Below, one piece after another: positions 14,816-20,953 of a DNA stretch of 20,953 bases (the stretch's first letter is position 1; the number at the start of each line of letters is the position of its first letter). Location: positions 1 to 20,953 of the forward strand of contig UQEY01000034.1 in assembly GCA_900540235.1 (NCBI GenBank), written 5' to 3'. Source of the stretch: an uncultured Eubacteriales bacterium. GTDB lineage: Bacteria > Bacillota > Clostridia > Oscillospirales > Acutalibacteraceae. Position numbers and translations under genes: made by a program. The notes below the pieces were generated by a model. That model worked only from the letters and a program-made list of their open reading frames with translations, had not been told where the DNA came from and made no database searches.

Positions 14816-15574
14816 TTATGCTCCCTCCTTTTCGTTACGCTTTTTCTGCTTTTTAGAATTAATTTCAAATTCAGGTATTGTGCCGAGAACCGGAATATTG
14901 TACCTGTCGGTAAGACCCTCGCTTGACTTAATGCGAACATCAAGAAGGTCACGCAAAATGATATAAGCAATGGCAATAACCGCACCTGCAATAAATCCGA
15001 TAAGAGTTTTTTGCACAACACCCATACCGTTGGCAGCGGAAGCTTCAATAGCCGCATCTTCAACCGAAGCGTTAAGAAGACCGTTATTTTTTGTTTCCAT
15101 AACTTCAGGAACGGTTTTTTCAAGCTGATGGGCAATTTGATAAGCAGTTGCGCTGTCATTAGTTGTAACCGTCATAATCATAATAGCCGTGTCTTCCTTA
15201 GTTGTGATAGAAAGAGCTTTTTTGATATCTTTATATGTATAATTTGTTGAATACTCATCGTTAAGTTCCTGCGCTGCTTTTTTGCTGAACTCGTTAGTAT
15301 TAAACATCTCGGTATAAGTTTCCATCATCTGCATGGCATAGTTCATTTTGCTTGTATTACTTGCCGCATTTCTTGACTGAGTTGAATCGGAAAGTTCCTG
15401 CTGGGTTTCAACTGCATATACGAAAAACTTAACGCTTGATGAATATGTTTGACTTGCAAAATTAGCGGCATAAACATAAACTGCAAGAGCACCTATAACG
15501 CAAAAAACGACCACAAGCTTCCACTTTTTAAGCACAAGCTTTAACATTTTTTGCAAATCTATTTCTGTGTTCAT
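14816..15574 (-). CDS. YveK/CapA-type (Wzz-like) membrane activator of tyrosine kinase
   Basis: The 252-residue protein has the layout of polysaccharide co-polymerase subunits: a short cytoplasmic N terminus, a first membrane helix at about 20-37, an external domain, a second helix at about 188-208 and a cytoplasmic tail. The tail holds the conserved IPVLGTIPEF (227-236). In this family the tail docks on the cytoplasmic kinase and activates it, controlling export and chain length of cell-surface polysaccharide. GGAGGAG lies 5 bases before the ATG at 15574, and a consensus-like promoter lies at 15610-15638. It is the first gene of the kinase/phosphatase set. Function in a particular polysaccharide cannot be named. 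Confidence 0.92.
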   Translation of the reverse strand: MNTEIDLQKMLKLVLKKWKLVVVFCVIGALAVYVYAANFASQTYSSSVKFFVYAVETQQELSDSTQSRNAASNTSKMNYAMQMMETYTEMFNTNEFSKKAAQELNDEYSTNYTYKDIKKALSITTKEDTAIMIMTVTTNDSATAYQIAHQLEKTVPEVMETKNNGLLNASVEDAAIEASAANGMGVVQKTLIGFIAGAVIAIAYIILRDLLDVRIKSSEGLTDRYNIPVLGTIPEFEINSKKQKKRNEKEGA

Positions 15575-15609
15575 ACATTCTCCTCCGATAAAAAGCGTTT
15601 ATTGTAGAT

Positions 15610-15638
15610 ATAATACATTGAAACAGTCTATTTGTCAA
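15610..15638 (-). promoter_or_regulatory. Promoter of yveK-cpsD-cpsB set
   Basis: On the minus strand a perfect TTGACA (15638-15633), 17-bp spacer, TATTAT (15615-15610). Transcription should start near 15603, about 29 bases before the ATG. Confidence 0.8.
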
Positions 15639-15675
15639 CAAAGATATTTATATTTTTGACATATAAAAATAGGTA

Positions 15676-15704
15676 TTGACAAAATTTATTAAATAGCAGA
15701 TAAT
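15676..15704 (+). promoter_or_regulatory. Promoter of glycosidase-metallophosphoesterase operon
   Basis: A perfect TTGACA (15676-15681), 17-bp spacer, GATAAT (15699-15704). Transcription should start near 15711. AAAGGAG (15731-15737) is the ribosome binding site, 6 bases before the ATG at 15744. Another TTGACA lies exactly 20 bp upstream (15656-15661), but no -10 box is placed correctly for it. Confidence 0.82.
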
Positions 15705-15743
15705 GAAATGTGAATTATTTAGTAATTAAGAAAGGAGTTTTTT

Positions 15744-18431
15744 ATGACAGAAAACAAAATTAAAATGCCTGTTTGGGGTCCGTACTCAAAAAAATATATG
15801 GGCATTTCAAAAATAATTAAAGAACTTGCAGACAAGGGTGCAAGATACGATTTTTCTATCCACCCTACCCTTTGGAACAGTTCGACGCCTGTGCCTAATG
15901 TTACGGTACCGTCAAACTACCATTTGTGGAGTTGCAAAAACGACTACACATTTTACTCTTACAGATACGAGCTTATGTGGAAAGATCAGGTTTATGCCGA
16001 CATTTCTTTTTCAAAAGCAGATGATGACGCATACCTTATGAGGTGTGAGATTTTTAATAACACTTCTCTTTCTCAAAACTGTATTTTGAATATATTTGCA
16101 TCTCTTGAATTTCCTCACCCGACATACTGTGAAGTGAGTGTACCGAACGGTGCTATACTCAAAACCGCAAACGACTATGTTGACTATACTTATGCAGTTG
16201 ACAGACCGTGGGATGAGGAAAATCCTGACGGTATGTTTAAGGGAATGTTTGCGGATAAAGACTTTTACCTTGGCAAAGGTCTCGGCGACAGATGCGAAAA
16301 CTACCATGTTCACTTTTTAAATCTTCAGCCTTTCGGTTGCGTTAAGGGTGACAAAGTTTCTTACTCTTTTGAGGAAAACGATATTAAAGACCCTGTTATC
16401 GCAGTAAGATACAAAAGTGCTACAGACGGCGACGCCGAATTTGATATGAACGGTACTAAAGTTGCATTTCCTCACAGCGACGAACTTGCAATAGCTTACA
16501 TTCCGTATATGCAGAGTTTCACTCTTGAAAGCCTCGGCACTGCCGGAATTGAGCTTGACTTTTTATGCGTAGTTGAGCAAAGCAAAAAAGACGAAATCAA
16601 ATGTGAAAACAAGCCTCAGCCTTATATGCCTGAAATCGAAACAAAAGTGCTTGAAAAAGGTCATATTACAAAGCTTACTTATGACTGCATTGACAAACCG
16701 TTTTATATTCTTACAAACAACAAGAACACCCGTGAGAGGAAGCTTGATTCGGGTTGCCTTGAAGATGCGCTTATCAACAGACTTTCAAACGGTGACCACA
16801 CTTATGACGATCTTAGAGAAACTTTCTCCGGCTCTTTCCAAAGAAAACACAGCGACGACGGTTTTTTCCACAACTCGCTTGTAAAGTCAATCTTCATTGA
16901 GCCTAACACTTCTCACATTGAATATGTTATGCTTTCTCAGTCTGAGCCAAAGCAGCTTTCAAACGAAGAATACGAAGCTATTTATCAAAACGCAAAGAAA
17001 GGCAGTGAGCCTGCAAACTTTAACGAAGCAGGTAAAAAGTATACCCTTTCAACCGAGATACTCAAATCTACTCTTTTAACAAATGTTGTTTACCCTGTTT
17101 ATCGCCACGGTGAAAATGTCATTCACCACACACCGGGCAAGAGATGGGACAGTTTTTACACTTGGGACAGCGGTTTTATCGGTATGGGCTTGCTCGAGTT
17201 TTCACCTAAGCTTTGCCAATATGCGCTTGATATGTATTTTTGCGACGATACAAACAAGGACTTTTGTTTCCTTCTTCACGGTTCGCTCGTTCCTACTCAG
17301 TTTGTGGAATATCTTGAACTTTTGAAGCGTACAAACGATAAAGAAAGTCTTGCATTCCTTTATGACAAAGCTAAGCTTTATTATGAATTTTTACGAGGCA
17401 GAACTCACAAGTCAACCGTTGCCAAGTTTAACAACGGTCTTCTTACAACATATGACTACTGGTATTCTCACTGCGGTATGGACGACTATCCGGCGCAGGT
17501 TGAGATGATGAAAAGATATTCTCAAAAATACACTTGCCCTTGCCTTTCTACAGCGCAGATTATCCGTGCGGGCAAGATTATGAAAATGGTTGCCGATTCG
17601 CTTCAAAGATTTGACGACATCAAAGTTTATGATGAAGATATCGAATATTCAACCAAGGCGCTCAACGACCTTGCATGGGATGAAGAAAGCAGATATTTCG
17701 GCTACACCGAATATGACGAAAACGGAAATGTTAAAGGTATTATGAGAACCGAAAACGGCGAAAACTTCAACAAGGGTATGGACGGTGTTTACCCTATCGT
17801 TGCAGGCGCAGTTGAAGGTGAAAGAAAGCAAAGGCTTCTTGAGCATATCAAAAACCCTAAGGAAATGTGGTCTGCCGCAGGTGTTTCCGCAGTTGATATG
17901 AGTGCATCATATTACTTTGACGACGGTTATTGGAACGGCAATGTTTGGATGAGCCACCAGTGGTTCATTTGGAAAACAATGCTTGATAACGGCGAAGCCG
18001 ACTTTGCTTTTGACATTGCAAATCTTGCGCTTGATATGTGGAAAGATGAAACCGATTTTACATATAACACCTATGAATGTTTCGGCATTGCAACAAGGCG
18101 TGGCGGTTGGTTCCACAATTTCGGCGGTCTTTCCGCTCCTATTTGCATTTGGGCAAACGCTTACTACAAACCGCAGACTGTTACAACAGGTTTTGATGTT
18201 TGGACAGACTATCAGAAAACTACAAACACAAGCGCAGAAATCAAATTCAAATATTTCGGCAACTGTGACAAATACACTATGATTGTTACCCTCAGTGACA
18301 AGGCAGATTATGTTGCTCTGCTTGACGGAAAAGAAATTGAATTTGCCCAAAGAAACAAAGGAAGCCTTGAATTTACATTTGGTAATGATGTTAAATCGGG
18401 TATACTTGAAATTAAAGAAAAACAGGAGTGA
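15744..18431 (+). CDS. Large (alpha/alpha)6 glycosidase-like protein (MGH1/GH63/trehalase-like)
   Basis: The 895-residue protein has no signal peptide and should be cytoplasmic. The first 400 residues or so look like beta-sandwich domains. From about 440 the sequence follows an (alpha/alpha)6 barrel like those of GH37, GH63 and the MGH1-like glycosidases: KRWDSFYTWDSGFIG with Asp469 and Asp475, DDYPAQ near 580, YWNGNVWMSHQWF near 729-741 and YNTYECFG with Glu778. By analogy one of the Asp residues would be the acid and Glu778 the base, which is inference. The last 80 residues form a small beta domain. The substrate is unknown; alpha-glucosides, glycans or trehalose-like sugars are plausible. 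Promoter and AAAGGAG are strong. The next gene begins 3 bases after its stop, so the two are an operon. Confidence 0.82.
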   Translation: MTENKIKMPVWGPYSKKYMGISKIIKELADKGARYDFSIHPTLWNSSTPVPNVTVPSNYHLWSCKNDYTFYSYRYELMWKDQVYADISFSKADDDAYLMRCEIFNNTSLSQNCILNIFASLEFPHPTYCEVSVPNGAILKTANDYVDYTYAVDRPWDEENPDGMFKGMFADKDFYLGKGLGDRCENYHVHFLNLQPFGCVKGDKVSYSFEENDIKDPVIAVRYKSATDGDAEFDMNGTKVAFPHSDELAIAYIPYMQSFTLESLGTAGIELDFLCVVEQSKKDEIKCENKPQPYMPEIETKVLEKGHITKLTYDCIDKPFYILTNNKNTRERKLDSGCLEDALINRLSNGDHTYDDLRETFSGSFQRKHSDDGFFHNSLVKSIFIEPNTSHIEYVMLSQSEPKQLSNEEYEAIYQNAKKGSEPANFNEAGKKYTLSTEILKSTLLTNVVYPVYRHGENVIHHTPGKRWDSFYTWDSGFIGMGLLEFSPKLCQYALDMYFCDDTNKDFCFLLHGSLVPTQFVEYLELLKRTNDKESLAFLYDKAKLYYEFLRGRTHKSTVAKFNNGLLTTYDYWYSHCGMDDYPAQVEMMKRYSQKYTCPCLSTAQIIRAGKIMKMVADSLQRFDDIKVYDEDIEYSTKALNDLAWDEESRYFGYTEYDENGNVKGIMRTENGENFNKGMDGVYPIVAGAVEGERKQRLLEHIKNPKEMWSAAGVSAVDMSASYYFDDGYWNGNVWMSHQWFIWKTMLDNGEADFAFDIANLALDMWKDETDFTYNTYECFGIATRRGGWFHNFGGLSAPICIWANAYYKPQTVTTGFDVWTDYQKTTNTSAEIKFKYFGNCDKYTMIVTLSDKADYVALLDGKEIEFAQRNKGSLEFTFGNDVKSGILEIKEKQE

Positions 18432-18434
18432 AAA

Positions 18435-20114
18435 ATGGGAAATAAAATTTACGGCAGTAATAACGAGCCTCTCAAAATTCAATTTATAACCGATACTCAT
18501 TATTATTCAAGAAAAGTCGGCACAAGCGGTAAAGCTTACGAAAAAGCCGAATCAAAATCACAAAAAGTTATTAAAGATACCGACCTTGTAATCAAAGCGG
18601 GTTTTGATATGCTTTGCGAGGACAAGTCAACCGACATTGTTGTTCTTGCAGGTGACACTACTCGTGACGGTGAAATTGAATCACACAAGGAATTTATCGA
18701 AATGCTTCGTGACCTTAAAAAGCGAGGCAAGAGGGTTTATGTAATCACAGCTACCCACGACTTCCGTGACCGTGGCGTTGCAAACGGTTATGACGGCGAC
18801 AAGCAGATTGAAGTTCCTGCTGTTGAGGACAGGCACGATTTGTGGGATATGTACTACGAATTCGGTCCGAACGAAGCCATTGCAACTCATCCCGATTCTA
18901 TGAGCTATGTTGTTCAGCTTGCACCGGGCTACCGTCTTTTCGCTCTTAACGACGACACTAACTATAAACCCGAGGGTGAAAGTGGTTCAGGTTTTTCCGA
19001 CGACTGTATGAACTGGATAATGGAACAGCTTGAAGATGCCAAGAAAAACGACCAATTTGTTGTTGCCATGACCCATCATCCTATGATTGCACCGTCACCT
19101 TTCTACGCTATTATCGGCAAAGGGGATATGCAGAGAAATCATGAAACAACAAGGCAGATTTTTGCCGACGCAGGTCTTTCCTGTATGCTTACGGGTCATA
19201 CCCACATTCACGATATCAGCTATGTTGTAACAGACAAGGGCAACACATTTTATGACATTGCCTGCGGTGCTATGGTTGGTTGCCCTCCAACTATGCGTAA
19301 TGTAACGCTTGACCCAAAGCACGGCAAAGTTGATGTTGAAACCGTTATGATTAAAGATGTTCCGGGTCTTGACACAAACGGCAAGCCTTTTGACGAATAT
19401 ATGAAAGGCTTCTTCTTTGGTATGATTGGCGAAATCGTTTGGGCAATGGGCAACGACATTGACCGTCTTGCCGAAATGACAGACGCATTTTCAATTCCGG
19501 GCGAAAAAGTTAAAAAGCTTGCTTGGCTTATTAAACCTATCGGCAAATGGCTCAACAAGCTTACATTCAAAAAAGCTTGGAAACTTTGCAAAAAAGAAAG
19601 CGGGCTTAAAAAAGCCGACATTGCAGATATCGCCGACAACAAAGTTGTTGATTTCATTCTTGAACTTGTACAAAATCTTTACTGCGGTGACTCACCATAC
19701 GGCCCTGAAACAAGAGAATACAAGATTACCTGCGGTTTGCTTAATGTAATCGATTCATTCCTTGACACAATTCATTTAAAGATAGGTAAATTTCTTAAAG
19801 GTGCTACAAGCGTTCGTTCACTCGTTGAGCCGCTTCTTTGGAATCCGGGTTACTGCGACGCAGAAGCTTCGCTTCCTCTTTATCCGCTTTATGACGATGA
19901 GAACCCTGCGCCTAAAGAAGTATTTAAGCAAAAAGAGTTTAACGACCCTGTTAAGAAAAGTAAAAAAGGTCCGCTTGTGCTCCTTATCTTAATTCTTATT
20001 GTTATACTGCTTCTTGCTGTTGTTGTAGGTCTTGTGGCTCTTATTGTTTGGGCGGTTATTGCAATTATTCACGCAATTTCAGGCACGGCAGCGCTTGGCT
20101 TATTATTTTCGTAA
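18435..20114 (+). CDS. Metallophosphoesterase with C-terminal membrane anchor
   Basis: The 559-residue protein starts directly with a calcineurin-like phosphoesterase domain: TDTHYY with Asp20 and His22, AGDTTRDG with Asp74, VITATHD (103-109), MTHHPM with His214/His215 and LTGHTHIHD with His255 and His257. The third motif, normally GNHD or GNHE, reads ATHD here, so the usual metal-bridging Asn is Thr107. Residues about 260-505 are a helical, Lys-rich region without a recognised family. A KKSKK stretch precedes a long hydrophobic segment at about 514-546, so the enzyme domain should face the cytoplasm, tail-anchored in the membrane. Its ribosome binding site lies over the end of the glycosidase gene, 3 bases away. 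Substrate unknown; phosphodiester or phosphomonoester of a sugar or lipid is possible. Confidence 0.85.
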   Translation: MGNKIYGSNNEPLKIQFITDTHYYSRKVGTSGKAYEKAESKSQKVIKDTDLVIKAGFDMLCEDKSTDIVVLAGDTTRDGEIESHKEFIEMLRDLKKRGKRVYVITATHDFRDRGVANGYDGDKQIEVPAVEDRHDLWDMYYEFGPNEAIATHPDSMSYVVQLAPGYRLFALNDDTNYKPEGESGSGFSDDCMNWIMEQLEDAKKNDQFVVAMTHHPMIAPSPFYAIIGKGDMQRNHETTRQIFADAGLSCMLTGHTHIHDISYVVTDKGNTFYDIACGAMVGCPPTMRNVTLDPKHGKVDVETVMIKDVPGLDTNGKPFDEYMKGFFFGMIGEIVWAMGNDIDRLAEMTDAFSIPGEKVKKLAWLIKPIGKWLNKLTFKKAWKLCKKESGLKKADIADIADNKVVDFILELVQNLYCGDSPYGPETREYKITCGLLNVIDSFLDTIHLKIGKFLKGATSVRSLVEPLLWNPGYCDAEASLPLYPLYDDENPAPKEVFKQKEFNDPVKKSKKGPLVLLILILIVILLLAVVVGLVALIVWAVIAIIHAISGTAALGLLFS

Positions 20115-20129
20115 AAAATAAAAAATATA

Positions 20130-20158
20130 TTGCAATAAAGTCTATTTATTGCTATAAT
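20130..20158 (+). promoter_or_regulatory. Strong promoter of GtrA-like gene, extended -10
   Basis: TTGCAA (20130-20135), 17-bp spacer, TATAAT (20153-20158) preceded by TGC, an extended -10. Transcription should start near 20165, leaving a leader of about 36 bases; AAAGGAG (20187-20193) lies 7 bases before the ATG. No terminator separates it from the metallophosphoesterase gene, so read-through from upstream is also possible. Confidence 0.82.
20132..20152. promoter_or_regulatory. Candidate operator: inverted repeat inside the promoter spacer
   Basis: GCAATAAA (20132-20139) and TTTATTGC (20145-20152) are perfect inverted copies with 5 bp between them. The repeat covers the last 4 bases of the -35 box and the whole spacer, ending at the base before the -10 box. 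This is the classic place for a repressor dimer or a MerR-type activator. No regulator gene is adjacent, so the binding protein is unknown. Confidence 0.55.
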
Positions 20159-20200
20159 GTTAAAGACTTATTAATTTTTTTACATTAAAGGAGTAAAATT

Positions 20201-20821
20201 ATGGCAGACGAAAAGAAAAAATTCAGCCTTGGCGGTATTGATAATGCCGCTGCAGAAAAGGGTTCATTTATCAAGACTGTTTGGCAGCTTGTTAAGTTCC
20301 TCGTTGTTTCAGGACTTGTAACAATCATCCAGCTTGTTCTTGCAAATGTTCTCCCACTCATTTTTGACAGCGTAACAGCTACACTTCCGACTTTCCTTCA
20401 GGGTATTTTCAAGCCGGATGTAATCTTTGACGCTACTACAGCACAGGGTGCTAAGCAGATTGCTAAGTATGTTGTTGACGGTGTTGTTACTTGGGGTTAT
20501 CTTCTTCCTTTCTTCCTTTCAAACCTTATTGCTAACATTTACGGTTTCTATCAGAATAAGAAGACAACATTTAAGTCTGACGCACCTTGGTACAACTTCG
20601 CTATCTACATTGTACTTATGATTGCGCTCATCCTCTTCTCAACTTGGTTCCAGGGTTGGCTCGTTGGTGTTATCGCAAAGGCTCCTTGGGCTTGGCTCAA
20701 CGGTCTTGCAAGAACTATTGCAGGTTTGGCTGCAGGTTTTGTACAGATGGTAGTTCTCTTCCCTATGGAAAAATTTGTTCTTCTTAAAGAAAAGAAGGGC
20801 GAAGAAGAAGCTAAGGCTTAA
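20201..20821 (+). CDS. GtrA-like four-helix membrane protein
   Basis: The 206-residue protein fits the GtrA family, small membrane proteins often linked to polyprenyl-linked sugar transfer (lipid flippase role proposed for O-antigen glucosylation and cell-wall arabinogalactan). Four hydrophobic helices are visible at about 26-55, 90-112, 130-156 and 166-188, and the family signature appears as FFLSNLIANIYGFYQNKKTTFKS, with Asn119 and Phe124. N-terminal and C-terminal tails are charged and cytoplasmic. An unusual stretch of about 25 residues (55-85) separates helix 1 and helix 2. It has its own strong promoter with a candidate operator and its own terminator. No glycosyltransferase partner is visible. 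The family call is probable; the lipid-sugar substrate is unknown. Confidence 0.75.
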   Translation: MADEKKKFSLGGIDNAAAEKGSFIKTVWQLVKFLVVSGLVTIIQLVLANVLPLIFDSVTATLPTFLQGIFKPDVIFDATTAQGAKQIAKYVVDGVVTWGYLLPFFLSNLIANIYGFYQNKKTTFKSDAPWYNFAIYIVLMIALILFSTWFQGWLVGVIAKAPWAWLNGLARTIAGLAAGFVQMVVLFPMEKFVLLKEKKGEEEAKA

Positions 20822-20842
20822 TCTTAATACTGCAAATCTTTT

Positions 20843-20874
20843 AAAGACTGCTGAGTAATCGGCAGTCTTTTTTG
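20843..20874 (+). terminator. Intrinsic terminator after GtrA-like gene
   Basis: A perfect 9-bp stem AAAGACTGC (20843-20851) / GCAGTCTTT (20862-20870) with a 10-nt loop is followed by a T tract through 20873. It starts 22 bases after the stop codon. Confidence 0.9.
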
Positions 20875-20953
20875 TTTTAATAGTTTTTAGTATTATTTTA
20901 AATTATTGTTTATCTTAATATAGGTTTCTCTCCTATCGACGGCGAAGCCGCCA
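20875..20953. other. AT-rich intergenic end of window with partial inverted repeats
   Basis: No gene is visible. ATAGG (20920-20924) and CCTAT (20932-20936) are inverted around seven bases, and CGGC GAA GCCG (20940-20950) could form a small GC hairpin right at the edge. This may be the beginning of another dispersed hairpin repeat, but the window ends before it can be judged. Confidence 0.3.

Noticed and set aside
15600..15710. Invertible promoter (phase variation) based on inverted TTGACA copies
   Set aside because: The inverted arms are only 6 bp and coincide with ordinary -35 boxes; no recombinase gene is in the window.
17907..18500. Minus-strand open frame of 197 codons opposite the glycosidase/phosphoesterase junction
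   Set aside because: It spans two real genes on the other strand, and its Cys/Phe-rich translation looks like a reverse shadow.
1..20953. CRISPR array, tRNA, rRNA, insertion sequence or prophage
   Set aside because: No regularly spaced repeats, no cloverleaf-like segment, no transposase, integrase or phage protein was seen on either strand.

Overview
The window is AT-rich, densely coded bacterial DNA and looks like an anaerobic gut-type clostridium (Oscillospiraceae/Ruminococcaceae-like; the lineage is inferred, no rRNA is present). The basis is a single-chain pyruvate:ferredoxin oxidoreductase, a Thr/Ser/Lys-rich lipoprotein, a split CapA/CapB-type tyrosine kinase with a CpsB phosphatase, strong AGGAGG-type ribosome binding sites, and short hairpin repeats carrying GTAGGG(G)CGAA. 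I see no tRNA, rRNA, CRISPR, insertion sequence or prophage gene. No gene looks broken; every main reading frame appears full length.

Layout. (1) 164-7648, all minus strand: an aldose 1-epimerase-like gene, nadE, a Thr-rich lipoprotein gene, then nifJ with its own promoter, a 5'-end hairpin in its leader and two tandem 3' hairpins. (2) 7664-8458: two divergent promoters back to back, an extremely acidic orphan protein on the plus strand, and a composite double-hairpin repeat that can end transcription from both sides. (3) 8518-13135, minus strand: a tightly packed set rlmD-type methyltransferase > PqqD-like protein > nucleotidyltransferase-fold protein > lepA, with overlaps or tiny gaps and a strong terminator after lepA. 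(4) 13251-15574, minus strand: yveK/capA-type membrane activator > cpsD tyrosine kinase > cpsB phosphatase, a complete phosphoregulatory module for polysaccharide export with no glycosyltransferase or polymerase gene beside it. (5) 15744-20821, plus strand: a large cytoplasmic (alpha/alpha)6 glycosidase-like protein, a C-terminally membrane-anchored metallophosphoesterase with an altered GNHD motif, and a separately promoted GtrA-like four-helix membrane protein.

How parts may work together. The yveK-cpsD-cpsB set and the glycosidase operon diverge from one 169-bp region with consensus-like promoters in both directions, so a shared carbohydrate or cell-envelope theme is possible but unproven. 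The PqqD-like plus nucleotidyltransferase pair resembles the pairs found beside polysaccharide or peptide-modification loci, but no radical SAM or HprK-like partner is present. The most testable new items are the perfect inverted repeat between the -35 and -10 of the GtrA-like gene, the covarying double-hairpin repeat, the orphan PqqD/nucleotidyltransferase pair, the ATHD metallophosphoesterase and the highly acidic orphan.
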